Assembly (NCBI RefSeq): GCF_013299185.1
Contig: NZ_JAAFKG010000036.1
Coordinates: forward strand, 1-64,000
Direction: 5' to 3'
DNA: 64,000 nt
DNA from: Microcoleus sp. bin48.metabat.b7b8b9.023
GTDB lineage: Bacteria > Cyanobacteriota > Cyanobacteriia > Cyanobacteriales > Microcoleaceae
Below the pieces are notes generated by a model that saw only the letters and a program-made list of their open reading frames with translations, did no database searches and had not been told where the DNA came from. The stretch's first letter is position 1. Every line of letters begins with the position of its first letter. The position numbers and the translations under genes are program-made. This document shows, piece after piece, positions 37,741 to 46,952 of this stretch.

Positions 37741-37857
37741 TGCATCTGGTTTTTAAAGAGGGCGAAGCATGACCGGATATAAGTTATTAGTTATAATCCG
37801 ATATTGATTGCGGTCATGCTTCGCCCCTACAAATATATTTGCCTTGCACCAGATGCA
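37741..37857. repeat. Nested palindrome, TGCATCTGGT/GGGCGAAGCATGACCG arms
   Basis: Outer arms TGCATCTGGT (37741) and ACCAGATGCA (37848) enclose perfect 16-bp inner arms GGGCGAAGCATGACCG (37760) and CGGTCATGCTTCGCCC (37811), with a loop containing AGTTATTAGTTATAAT. The same element, in the other orientation, occurs at 57864-57985. Confidence 0.93.
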
Positions 37858-37927
37858 GCCGGGGAAATCAGCATTAACTGAACCGTATTTCCCACCCTAC
37901 AAAGTTGGTGGATACTTCCCTTGTTTT

Positions 37928-38743
37928 CTAACAGTGAGACATTTTCACGGGAATATCGAACTTGTTCATCACGGTATTTAGCGCCTTCAAATTGGCTTCA
38001 TTTGGTTCAAGTTCAGCCAGAAGTTGTACTAGCATTTGAGCTTTTTCTGAATTGTCTGCGTCTGAACTAGCTAAATCCAAATTACCATCGCGCAACTCTT
38101 CCAAAACCGGCAGTATGATTGGTGGATCGATAATAATTGGCCCAGAGATTGCCGGAGGAAGCACATTCAATGCTTTTCCGCTAGCGATCGCCAGAGTGTA
38201 ATTGATTTGATCGAAGTCGAGATCCCCAAGCACACCTGGAAAATCATTCGGCAAAAAAGTACCCCGAATTTCTGGATTCAGCAACACTCTGGCTGGTTTG
38301 GTTGGAGGTACGGGGCCTGGAAAGAAGCGGCGGGCGTGCAAAAACAGCGAGACATATCCCCGTATTTCTAGGCTACCCGGAGTGAGCACTGCTGGCACAA
38401 GAGGTAACAATTCAACAGATGCAGTTTTGCCAGCAGGTATTGTGAAAACCCCGCGATATCTGTTACTAGATCCGATCTGAGTCAGAGATAAAGAGGTGTT
38501 AGCGCCTTCAACGTCAATAATTAAACGAACGTTAACGCCGTCGATCGGGATTTTATTAGGATCTGGCGGTACGGGCAAACTAACGGCAAACTCAATCCGA
38601 TATCGCAAGTCGATCGCTTCGAGATTAGAGATGGTGAGAAAGTATCCTTGAACGACTCGGCGAAGCACTGGAGTGAGTTCTGGTGCTGTGGGTACTGGAG
38701 GTGCAATGGGCTTTGCCAAGAGTTCAAAAGTTGAAATTTCCAT
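37928..38743 (-). CDS. Hypothetical protein, beta-rich
   Basis: A 271-aa protein I do not recognise. The first 60 residues are proline-rich (PIAPPVPTAPELTPVLRRVV). The middle is beta-strand-like with many Pro, Val and Ile (VRLIIDVEG, GYVSLFLHARRFFPGPVPP) and may be an adhesin-like or sandwich fold; the C-terminus is acidic and helical (SSDADNSEKAQMLVQLLAELEPNEANL). No signal peptide is visible, so it may be cytoplasmic. Codon use looks ordinary. Flanked by repeat DNA on its 3' side and a gene-poor stretch upstream. Confidence 0.75.
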   Translation of the reverse strand: MEISTFELLAKPIAPPVPTAPELTPVLRRVVQGYFLTISNLEAIDLRYRIEFAVSLPVPPDPNKIPIDGVNVRLIIDVEGANTSLSLTQIGSSNRYRGVFTIPAGKTASVELLPLVPAVLTPGSLEIRGYVSLFLHARRFFPGPVPPTKPARVLLNPEIRGTFLPNDFPGVLGDLDFDQINYTLAIASGKALNVLPPAISGPIIIDPPIILPVLEELRDGNLDLASSDADNSEKAQMLVQLLAELEPNEANLKALNTVMNKFDIPVKMSHC

Positions 38744-39299
38744 GTGTCTATCTAAGTAGGTTGTGCGAGCACAAAAGTTTTGTTTTTTGCTTTTCCCTCG
38801 CTATATCTATTGATAACCGGGGGTACAAGTTAGTTACCAGTCACTTTTTTGAGTGACACTCATTTGAGCTAACCCGATCGGGCTAGCTCAACCGTGCTGG
38901 TTGACAGTGAATATAGAATTTGCTAAAAGGGCGATCGTTTTTATGGCACAAGGAAAAATGAACTTTGGCAACGAGCAATTTAGATTTAACGGATGTATTG
39001 GCAGTTGCCATAGATTATAATAAGTCAGTCCTGCACGCAGGATGACTGTGTGGCAAGGCTTTGAGATTTCGAGACGAGCGCGAACAATAACAGAAATACG
39101 TTACTTTTGCGATCGCGAACTGTAACTTCAAAGCAATCAAATTCATTAAATAAAGTAGTAGAATGCCGTAGAACATCCAAATCAATACAATGACCCGCTA
39201 AGCTGTTGAACATTTAAAACAGATTGTAGGGTGCGTCAGTCCAAAGAGTTTCCCGTTTAAGCGTAAGTATTATGGCTGACGCACCCTACTTACCCCGTT
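38744..39299. other. Intergenic region with GTAGGGTGCGTCAG palindrome
   Basis: The only clear structure is an inverted repeat GTAGGGTGCGTCAG (39227-39240) and CTGACGCACCCTAC (39277-39290). A short open frame on the minus strand (39025-39213) has no features that persuade me. Possible promoter for 37928-38743 lies near 38750-38900. Confidence 0.65.
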
Positions 39300-39491
39300 A
39301 GTGATTTAAATGCTCCACAGCTTATTTCACCCCGCCTAAAAGCTGGTAAAATCCTGCAAGTCTCCGACAATACCCTCTGAAACTGGAACAAAAATATTGC
39401 CACAAAAATCAAATCGGCTAGTGAGTTTGAGCGGGCGGGAGATTGCTAACATGAGTATTTAGAAAAATATCGAGCGGGAATGAAAAATTGA
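39300..39491 (+). pseudogene. Decayed small coding fragment (HTH-like)
   Basis: One frame runs from 39300 to a final TGA at 39489-39491 with only two nonsense codons: LKAGKILQVSDNTL, stop, NWNKNIATKIKSASEFERAGDC, stop, HEYLEKYRAGMKN. The text looks coding (KILQVSDNTL resembles a helix-turn-helix) and each stop is a single-base change from Trp and Tyr. I cannot name the family; confidence in an actual pseudogene is moderate. Confidence 0.5.
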
Positions 39492-39533
39492 TAACATTTT
39501 CCCAAATCTAAAATCTAAAATCTAAAATCTAAA

Positions 39534-41732
39534 ATGGTATTACCTCTCTCCCGAATTTTCAGCCAAGTTCCTCTCCGAACCGCTCTGCTCGTTCCTTTTC
39601 TTGTAGAAATTGCCGGCACAGTAGCGATAGTGGGTTGTCTCTCCTTTAACAGCGGACAACAAGCCGTTAACGATGTGGCAATCAAACTAAGAAGCGAAGT
39701 TACTTCCCGCATTCAACAGCATCTCAACACTTTTTTAGCACAGCCTCAGACAATCAATCAAATTAATTTAGATGCCATTAGTCTCGGAATTTTAAATATA
39801 GAAGACAGGGGAATACTTCCACGCTACTTCTCGCAGCAAATGCAGAGATTTGATACTGTTAGTTACATTCATTATAGTAATGAATTTGGAGAATTTATCG
39901 GGACAGGTAGATTGGCAGATCGCACATTGAATCTGGGAATTGTAGAAAAGTCTGCTAGCGGTAAATTTTATAATTATGAAACCAATAATACTGGCGAACG
40001 TGGCAAGTTGCTGTCAGTTACTCCTAACTTCGATCCCCGGACTCTACCTTGGTACAAAGTTGCGGCCAAGGAAGGTAAAGCTATCTGGAGCCCAATTTCT
40101 GTATGGGTAGCTCCAACTCCTAATATTAGTATTGATGCCGGTCTACCAGTTTACAAGTCAGGAAAACTGGTAGGAGTTCTAGGAGTTGCTTTAGTTTTAT
40201 CTGATATTAGTGAGTTTTTAAGACAAGTGAAATTTGGACGATTGGGACAAACATTTATTGTGGATCGCTCTGGATATATTATTGCTTCTTCCACCACTGA
40301 ACAACCTTTTGTCGTCGCTGCTGACGGCAAGAGTTCTAAACGAATTCAGGCAAGAGACAGCAAAGTACCCATAATTAGTTTGACAGCCAAGCATTTGAGC
40401 GAACGCTTTCACGAGTTTAATCGAATTTCAAGCAACCAACAACTTGATTTTAAAATTAATGGCGATCGGCAATTTGTGCAAGTAACTCCATTTTCTGACA
40501 GTCGAGGTATAGATTGGCTGATTGTTGTCGTAGTTCCACAATCAAGTTTTATGGATAAAATATATGCTAATACTCGCATTACTATCATTCTCTGCCTGTC
40601 AGCCTTAGTAGTCTCTACAATTGTTGGTATCCTAACAATTCGCTGGATTACTCAACCAATTCTTGAGATTGGAAATGCTGCTACAGCTCTGGCAGATGGT
40701 CAATTAGAATTAACATTAGCTGCCAACAGAAAAGACGAGCTGGGAGTTTTAGCAAGGACGTTCAATAGCATGGCTGCTCAACTCCAAACAGCTTTCATGA
40801 ATTTGCAAAAAACCAATCAAGACAATGCTGAACTCTTGTTGCGAGAGCAAGAAAAATCCCAACAGCTAGAACAATACTTGAAAGACTTGCAAGCAGCTCA
40901 ACTGCAACTGATTCAAAGTGAAAAAATGTCTGCTCTGGGCAATCTTGTGGCAGGCGTTGCCCATGAAATTAACAATCCTGTTGGGTTTATTAGCGGGAAT
41001 CTCGACCAATCTATCATCGCCGCCCAAGATTTAATTAATCACTTGAAACTTTATCAGCAAAAGTTGCCAAATCCTGGACAAGAAATCGAGGAAGATGCAG
41101 AGCAAATTGAGTTAGATTATATTTTAGAAGATTTGCCACAAATGCTTTCATCTATGAAAAATGGAGTCGAACGCATCCACAACATCAGTATATCTCTCAG
41201 AACTTTTTCCCGTGCCGATACTAACTCAAAAGTTGCTACCAATATTCACGACGGAATTGACAGCACTTTGACTATTTTACAGCATCGATTGAAAGCTAAC
41301 AGTCAGCGTCCGGCTATTCAAGTTATTAAAGATTATGGTAATATTCCACCAGTAACTTGCCATTTGGGACAATTAAATCAGGTATTTATGAATCTGCTCG
41401 CAAATGCGATCGATAGCTTGGAAGAAACTAATCAAGGTTTGAGTTTTGCTCAGATCAAAATAAATCCTAATATGATTGCTATTAAAACTCAATTGTCTGA
41501 GGAGACTGGCTGTGTCACGATCGCAATTAAAGACAATGGCAAGGGAATGTCAGAGTCAGTGAAGTCAAAAATATTCGAGCATTTATTTACAACGAAAGCT
41601 GTTGGGAAAGGAACTGGTTTAGGTTTATCAATCAGCAGACAAATTGTGGAAGAAATGCACGGGGGAAGTTTGACTTGTCATTCGTTATTGGCAGAAGGAA
41701 CAGAATTTGCGATCGTGCTACCGCTTGTTTGA
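39534..41732 (+). CDS. Cache-HAMP sensor histidine kinase
   Basis: A 732-aa membrane kinase. TM1 at about residues 15-36, extracellular Cache domain to ~345 (contains NFDPRTLPWYKVA and TFIVDRSGYIIASS), TM2 at ~345-368, HAMP (TQPILEIGNAATALADGQLE), coiled coil to ~460, NtrB-type kinase with GNLVAGVAHEINNPVGFISG, N-box FMNLLANAIDSLE, and G-boxes DNGKGM and GTGLGLSIS. No receiver is attached. The kinase half is related to the REC-kinase gene at 35318, while the sensor half resembles the tandem kinases at 29.6-35.3 kb; so it is a chimera of the two local families. The start ATG follows a (AAATCTA)n-like tract. Confidence 0.92.
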   Translation: MVLPLSRIFSQVPLRTALLVPFLVEIAGTVAIVGCLSFNSGQQAVNDVAIKLRSEVTSRIQQHLNTFLAQPQTINQINLDAISLGILNIEDRGILPRYFSQQMQRFDTVSYIHYSNEFGEFIGTGRLADRTLNLGIVEKSASGKFYNYETNNTGERGKLLSVTPNFDPRTLPWYKVAAKEGKAIWSPISVWVAPTPNISIDAGLPVYKSGKLVGVLGVALVLSDISEFLRQVKFGRLGQTFIVDRSGYIIASSTTEQPFVVAADGKSSKRIQARDSKVPIISLTAKHLSERFHEFNRISSNQQLDFKINGDRQFVQVTPFSDSRGIDWLIVVVVPQSSFMDKIYANTRITIILCLSALVVSTIVGILTIRWITQPILEIGNAATALADGQLELTLAANRKDELGVLARTFNSMAAQLQTAFMNLQKTNQDNAELLLREQEKSQQLEQYLKDLQAAQLQLIQSEKMSALGNLVAGVAHEINNPVGFISGNLDQSIIAAQDLINHLKLYQQKLPNPGQEIEEDAEQIELDYILEDLPQMLSSMKNGVERIHNISISLRTFSRADTNSKVATNIHDGIDSTLTILQHRLKANSQRPAIQVIKDYGNIPPVTCHLGQLNQVFMNLLANAIDSLEETNQGLSFAQIKINPNMIAIKTQLSEETGCVTIAIKDNGKGMSESVKSKIFEHLFTTKAVGKGTGLGLSISRQIVEEMHGGSLTCHSLLAEGTEFAIVLPLV

Positions 41733-41815
41733 AATGCCTTGTGCTCTATAGCACAATACTGTTCACTTAAGACAGATCCCCCCTAACCCCCCTTAAAAAA
41801 GGGGAGTAGGCAGGG

Positions 41816-42345
41816 CGGTTTTATTGTCGTCAGACAAATTAGGTACGTAGTTGCGATCTTTGCGCTCTTTCTTAATCTTATAAAGAGCGCTGAAGCGCAA
41901 CTACGTACCTTGGCCGATCGCGCGAGCCGACCTTTGAGCGATACTTTTGGTAGTTTTATATCTCCTATCCTGACAATTAATCCACCCTGCTTAAAAAAGG
42001 GGAGTAGGGGGTGGGACAAGAATGCTCTCAAAGTCCCCCTTTTTAAGGGGGATTTAGGGGGATCTCCGGCGCATAAATAGTGTTAAGTAAACCGTATTGC
42101 TCTATAGCAATCCTTGCAGGAGTCGTAAATTTTTTACCCCATCCCAACCCTCCCCTTATTAAGTAGGGTGGTTTTATTGTCAGGATAGGATATATAAAAA
42201 TACCAAAAGTATCGCTCAAAGATCGGATCGCGCTTGGGCCAAGGTACGTAATTGCGGTCTTAGCGCTCTTTCCTAATATTATAAAGAGCGCTGAAGCGCA
42301 ACTACGTACCTAATTTGTGTGACGACAATAAAACTACCCCAACCC
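41816..42345. repeat. ~175-bp inverted repeat with TACGTAGTTGCG palindromes
   Basis: The segment 41816-41996 reappears reverse-complemented at about 42163-42345 with modest divergence. Each arm holds GGTACGTAGTTGCG and AAAGAGCGCTGAAGCGCAAC. Between the arms is a run of C-rich/G-rich palindromes (CCCCTAACCCCC, AAGGGGGATTTAGGGGG). No gene. Confidence 0.85.
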
Positions 42346-42411
42346 TCCCCTTATTAAGGGGAAGGAGTAAGAAGAAGTTCACAAATGATGCGAGGATCGC
42401 TGTAGCTATAA

Positions 42412-44001
42412 CTATTGCAGCGGCAAAAATACGGTCATCACCTCACCTTTTTGGGGGCGCTGGCGAATTACCAGCTTCCCGCCAGCAGCGCGAAATAGAT
42501 TTTTAGTGACGCTCAAATTTAAGCTCAAACTTCCTGTTTCTGGTTGTACCATGAGCAAAGGCCCGATCGATCGCAAGGGAGCATTCGCCGATCCTGCAAA
42601 AGTCGATACGCCGTTACCTTCAGGTAAGTGTTCCGATTCTAACTGCAATTTTAATTGACTCCCTGCCAACGTCACCTCTACCTGAATGCGACTCCCCGAT
42701 CGCAAAGTTCGAGTAAAATTTTCAATCAAATTAGTTAACACCTGATCCAACATCGTCGGATCGCTGACTACCGCCGGCAATTTTTGGGGCACAATCACTT
42801 CTAAAGTGTGGTTGCGCTGAATCGCTTGTTTTTGCCAGCGAGGAATACTATTTTGGAGCACTTCACCGAGGGACATGGCTGTTAGCTGCAATGCGGAATT
42901 TTTAGCTTGCGACATTTCCATTTCTACGGCGCGGAAAATTAAACCGAAGCGATCTATCTGAGCGGTACACTCAGCATCGATGGTTTCCAAACGCTTCACC
43001 ACCACTGGATCGAGTTTGGGGCGTTTCAGCAGCAACCGAGTCAGGGTGCGGATGGTGGCCAAAGGAGTGCGGACTTCGTGGGCGATCGCCTGTAGCAACT
43101 CCACCTCTTTAGTAGCGTGAGGAATTGCAGACTTGCACTTGATATCTTGCCTACCTTTGGGGCTATCCTCAACTCTTTCATCCTTGAGCCTGCCTGCTTC
43201 CTCTTTCCCAACAGGCAAATTATTTAACAACAAGCTGGCGAACAGCGTGACTGTTTGATATTTGGGAGCAACAGGCAAAAATTGCTGGAATAGCGCATCT
43301 AATTTCTGAGTAGAATCGTGAGTAGAATTAGGAGTTAATTGGTGCGATCGCAAATTCAATCCGCTGTCAGAATTAGCAAGCAAACTTTCACTTTCAGTGA
43401 CGCGGCGCCGCAAAACTTCCCAAGCTTTGGCGACGACTTGCGGATCGAAGGAAAATAGAAAAGCTGGCATTCCCGCAGCATTTTCACCCAAAACCATCAC
43501 CAGACTAAAACTAGCCGTTAAAACCACACAAAATTGTTCGTTCGCCAAAGGATCGCCGATCGCCAAAGCCAAAGTCGGGGCCGTCGCAGGCACGGATCTT
43601 TGCTTGTCAGCGGCCGGTAGCAAAGCTAAAGTTTGTCTAGCACGAAAAGACCACAAAGCTGCATCGTTGTCAGGAATACTGGTAAAAATCCAATTAGCAA
43701 AGCCCGAAGCCACAACCGGCTCAGTCAAAACCGAAGATGGGCCCGACAAAATCAATCCCTGACAGGAATTGGGGACGGGGGATGGGGAGAGACAGTGTGT
43801 TTGCTTCGCGAGCATTTGATTCAAAGTTGCGATCGCGCCGTACCATTCCTGTTCAGCTTTGGGCCGGGAAGCAGCACGACTCCCAGGACACTTCGGGCGG
43901 TTTTTTTCTCCAGCCAACTTCACATCAAACAGACTGAGGTCATTTTCTAAGGCCTCGGAGGCTAAAATCTCGCTGATTGTCGGTAAAAAGTAAGTATTCA
44001 C
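42412..44001 (-). CDS. Sensor histidine kinase with degenerate G-boxes
   Basis: A 529-aa protein with no membrane helices. Residues 1-290 are a sensor region of unknown type (LALAIGDPLANEQFCVVLTASF is a conserved-looking strand; DICT or GAF-like fold possible). The HisKA H-box is LLQAIAHEVRTPLATIRTL and the N-box is reduced to LDQVLTNLIENFTRTL, without the DTGxG motif; the G2 region is GSLSLNLSVTKNL rather than GTGLGL. So ATP binding may be lost or altered and the protein could be a pseudokinase or a phosphatase-biased sensor. It is divergent from tldD and separated from it by about 280 bp. Confidence 0.8.
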   Translation of the reverse strand: MNTYFLPTISEILASEALENDLSLFDVKLAGEKNRPKCPGSRAASRPKAEQEWYGAIATLNQMLAKQTHCLSPSPVPNSCQGLILSGPSSVLTEPVVASGFANWIFTSIPDNDAALWSFRARQTLALLPAADKQRSVPATAPTLALAIGDPLANEQFCVVLTASFSLVMVLGENAAGMPAFLFSFDPQVVAKAWEVLRRRVTESESLLANSDSGLNLRSHQLTPNSTHDSTQKLDALFQQFLPVAPKYQTVTLFASLLLNNLPVGKEEAGRLKDERVEDSPKGRQDIKCKSAIPHATKEVELLQAIAHEVRTPLATIRTLTRLLLKRPKLDPVVVKRLETIDAECTAQIDRFGLIFRAVEMEMSQAKNSALQLTAMSLGEVLQNSIPRWQKQAIQRNHTLEVIVPQKLPAVVSDPTMLDQVLTNLIENFTRTLRSGSRIQVEVTLAGSQLKLQLESEHLPEGNGVSTFAGSANAPLRSIGPLLMVQPETGSLSLNLSVTKNLFRAAGGKLVIRQRPQKGEVMTVFLPLQ

Positions 44002-44284
44002 AGTAGGTATAAACCCACCTTCACCAGGTATGAAGGATGAAGTATTTATTTATAGGAATGTTCAGGAGTAAAAATTCAAGCACCAGCAGAACCCAAAAAT
44101 CCCGCATAATTTCTTGCGCTTTGCTCCTAACTCACAGGATATCCACATTTGTCAACTATCGTTATTGGCAGAACCGTACAAATTAAGTCGCAATCTCCGC
44201 GCTGCGGGCGATATTTTTGACGAACCCACCCGATCGCCCTGGCAAAAGTGCAAAATGAAAGCAGTTAAACACCGTGCTTTCCTT

Positions 44285-45688
44285 ATGCCCACCTCGATCG
44301 CCGACTCGAAAAATCTGTTGTCAGAGTTAATGGCACGCTACCGCAACCAAGTAGATTATCTAGCAATTCGACTCGAAGAAGCCGAAGGCACAGACATCCT
44401 GCTGCGGGGCGAAAAAATTGAAACCCTCAGCGAAGGAGTCTCAATCGGAGGCCAAGTCCGAGCTTGTCACAAAGGCGGCTGGGGCTTTGCCAGTTTTAAC
44501 CGACTTTCCACCCTCGCCGAAAGAATCGAAGAAGCCATCGCCGCAGCCAAACTGATCGGCGAAGAAGAAACGATTCTCGCGCCTGTCACCCCAGTACAAG
44601 ACATTTGCTTCCTGCCTTTGACAGGAACAGACCCCCGTCTGGTGCCGCTAATTGATAAAAAGCAATTGTGCGATCGCTACGCAGCCATCCTGCGGAGCAT
44701 AGACCCCCGCATCGCCACCATCTCCGTGCGTTACGGCGACAGCACCCAGCGCACGATCCTCGCCACCTCCGAAGGCACCATGCTCGAACAAGGTTGGGCA
44801 GACATGGAAATGCGCTTTGCCGCCACAGCCCGCAGCGGGGAAACCGTACAAACCGGCCGCGAAACCACTGGTTCGCGGAAAGCTTACGAAGATTTAACCG
44901 AACTTGAAACCCAAGTTCGCAGCGCCGCCCAGCGCGCGGTAGACTCGCTAGCCTTGCCCCCCGTCCAAGGCAACACCTACACCGTCGTCATTGACCCAAT
45001 ACTCAGCGGATTGTTCGTCCACGAAGCCTTCGGACATCTTTCAGAAGCTGACATGGCCTACGAAAATCCCGACATTTTGGAAATTATGACCCTCGGCCGC
45101 CAGTTCGGCCCGAAAAACTTGCAAATTTTCGACGGTGCTGCGCCCCAGGGACACCGCGGCAGCTATTTCTATGACGATGAAGGGACTCCGGCGACTACGA
45201 CTCAGTTAATTAAAGACGGGGCTTTAGTTGGGCGGCTGCACTCGCGGGAAACTGCGGGTAAGTTGGGAGAAACGCCTACGGGCAATGCTCGCTGTTTAAA
45301 TTATCACTATCCGCCGATCGTCCGCATGACGAATACTTGGATCGAACGGGGCGATACGCCGGTTGCGGATTTATTTTCTGGTATCAAAGAGGGTGTTTAC
45401 GCACGCAATTGGCAAGGTGGCATGACTAATGGCGAAATGTTTACTTTCAGTGCCGGCGAAGCTTGGATGATTCGCGATGGCAAACTGGACAATCCGGTGC
45501 GGGATGTGACTCTTTCGGGTAATGTTTTCAGCACTTTAGCGGATATTGAGGCGATCGGCGACGATTTCTACTGGGATGAATCCGGCGGCTGCGGGAAGGG
45601 AGGACAAAGCGGTTTACCCGTGGGCTGCGGCGGCCCGAGTTTGCGGATCCGGGATGTCGTGGTTGGTGGCGAAGCTGCGGAAGACTAA
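44285..45688 (+). CDS. tldD: TldD metalloprotease, putative peptidase subunit
   Basis: A 467-aa protein of the TldD/PmbA family; TldD-TldE cleaves unfolded peptides and matures some RiPPs. The zinc motif HEAFGHLSEADMA is intact (residues ~246-258), and SRETAGKLGETPTGNARCLNY and GGCGKGGQSGLPVGCGGPSLR near the end are diagnostic. Upstream in-frame codons exist to 44114, but known homologues begin with the short N-terminus MPTS-type sequence, so I chose ATG 44285, without a clear RBS. No tldE/pmbA partner is adjacent. A 4x64-bp repeat lies just past the stop. Confidence 0.9.
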   Translation: MPTSIADSKNLLSELMARYRNQVDYLAIRLEEAEGTDILLRGEKIETLSEGVSIGGQVRACHKGGWGFASFNRLSTLAERIEEAIAAAKLIGEEETILAPVTPVQDICFLPLTGTDPRLVPLIDKKQLCDRYAAILRSIDPRIATISVRYGDSTQRTILATSEGTMLEQGWADMEMRFAATARSGETVQTGRETTGSRKAYEDLTELETQVRSAAQRAVDSLALPPVQGNTYTVVIDPILSGLFVHEAFGHLSEADMAYENPDILEIMTLGRQFGPKNLQIFDGAAPQGHRGSYFYDDEGTPATTTQLIKDGALVGRLHSRETAGKLGETPTGNARCLNYHYPPIVRMTNTWIERGDTPVADLFSGIKEGVYARNWQGGMTNGEMFTFSAGEAWMIRDGKLDNPVRDVTLSGNVFSTLADIEAIGDDFYWDESGGCGKGGQSGLPVGCGGPSLRIRDVVVGGEAAED

Positions 45689-45820
45689 AGCTTCTAAACT
45701 GTGGAATATCTAGGTAAAGCGCCAGATTCCTACTAGCGCTTTACCTATTTTTTTTTGATCTCAAATCTGAAATTTTAGGGTGATATCATGTCTGGTTGAT
45801 TACCATCACAAAAACCGTTT

Positions 45821-46076
45821 GTAGTGCGTCCTGGTGTCCGCAGCATAAAGCGGACTGAAGTCCGCACTACAAACCTTACTTATTGTAGTGCGTCCTGGTG
45901 TCCGCAGCATAAAGCGGACTGAAGTCCGCACTACAAACCTTACTTATTGTAGTGCGTCCTGGTGTCCGCAGCATAAAGCGGACTGAAGTCCGCACTACAA
46001 ACCTTGCTTATTGTAGTGCGTCCTGGTGTCCGCAGCATAAAGCGGACTGAAGTCCGCACTACAAACCTTGCTTATT
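45821..46076. repeat. Four tandem 64-bp palindromic units
   Basis: Units start at 45821, 45885, 45949 and 46013 and are nearly identical. Each has GTAGTGCGTCCTGGTGTCCG, a short loop CAGCATAAAG and CGGACTGAAGTCCGCACTAC, so each unit is itself a near-perfect hairpin of the GGACTGAAGTCC family. It is followed by TTACTTATT linkers. Confidence 0.95.
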
Positions 46077-46169
46077 GGGGTCAATCGATCGGACATGATA
46101 TGAATCGATCGTACCATTTTTGATTTTTGATTGGGATGACTGACGGCATCAGCATCAGTCGAGAAAGTC

Positions 46170-46406
46170 TCAAGACTCAAAAAGTCTGGTTTCTGCGATC
46201 GCGTGGGAGTCTCGGCGAGAACATCCCGGAGACGGCGAGGTTCTACACCTTTGTGCATCGTTTTTGGTATCTTTAGCCACTAATAGCAGTTGTTGCGATT
46301 TATTGAACTGATGTTCTGCAATTGAAAAGTTTGCTAGTTTTTGAGGAATCACAAGAGCGCTAACTAATAGCGTACTCAAATAAATTAACTTGATGGTAGT
46401 ATTCAT
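46170..46406 (-). CDS. Possible small exported protein downstream of patX
   Basis: A 78-aa frame. The first ~25 residues form a signal-like hydrophobic segment after a short charged start (MNTTIKLIYLSTLLVSALVI). The remainder is polar (KDTKNDAQRC, SPSPGCSRRDS) and may be non-conserved. No SD is seen, and no pentapeptide motif appears. It lies 200 bp downstream of patX on the same strand, so a linked small peptide gene is possible, but chance is also quite possible. Confidence 0.35.
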   Translation of the reverse strand: MNTTIKLIYLSTLLVSALVIPQKLANFSIAEHQFNKSQQLLLVAKDTKNDAQRCRTSPSPGCSRRDSHAIAETRLFES

Positions 46407-46605
46407 TGTGTTGTGTTTTTTTTTCAGAGATTTTTGCTCCCCGATCCAACATCGCTTCAGCCAATCTGGAAGTAATTGCGTTTAACTCTTCGTTTAAGAA
46501 TGCCCTCATTACTTATTTATCTCCCTCGATCTAGTAGGGAAAAATACTCAAAGTAATCGGCCGATTTATTTTGCTTTGTTTAGCAAAAACATCCATTGTT
46601 TGGGT

Positions 46606-46809
46606 TTATCTCCCGCTGCCTCGTTCGGGCAAGGTATCTTTATCGTTATCTGCGTAAAATATCTGAGCGTTGGCTTGGACTCTCGTAATTTCGGGAGCAG
46701 GTTTGTCTTGAGAGAAAAAGGTCGATCGGGTTTCTAAGCTTTGAGCGTTAACTGCTGTGCTACTCAGTAGCAGGGTTGACATCAGCATGGAAGAGTAAAG
46801 GCGCATCAT
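46606..46809 (-). CDS. patX: PatX-like small exported protein ending in ERGSGR
   Basis: A 67-aa protein. Residues 1-23 form a signal peptide (MMRLYSSMLMSTLLLSSTAV, cleavage predicted after the A of V-N-A), then an acidic, polar segment of ~38 residues (DNDKDTLPE) and the C-terminus RGSGR. RGSGR is the pentapeptide of PatS and of PatX, which block the heterocyst master regulator HetR; PatX proteins with signal peptide and C-terminal RGSGR are reported in filamentous cyanobacteria including non-heterocystous ones. I start the gene at the ATG pair 46804-46809, because longer starts add non-conserved residues. The upstream palindrome at 46956-46968 resembles a HetR site. Assigned from motif and architecture only. 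Confidence 0.82.
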   Translation of the reverse strand: MMRLYSSMLMSTLLLSSTAVNAQSLETRSTFFSQDKPAPEITRVQANAQIFYADNDKDTLPERGSGR

Positions 46810-46952
46810 AGAGTTCCGTGTCGTATTTTCTATTTCTTGATACGCAGCCTGTACTCTGCTATCAGGGCAAAAACAGGTAAAAAAAAAATTGAATTGCCGC
46901 GAAATCATCAATTGGTAATTGATGACCCATACATTTTTTTGAATTTTAGTCA

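Noticed and set aside
39025-39213. 62-codon minus-strand open frame
   Set aside because: No RBS, no domain, and no compositional sign of coding; too short to support.
45821-46076. Possible CRISPR array (four regular units)
   Set aside because: Units are identical over their full length with no variable spacers, and each unit is a hairpin of a dispersed family. No cas genes are near.
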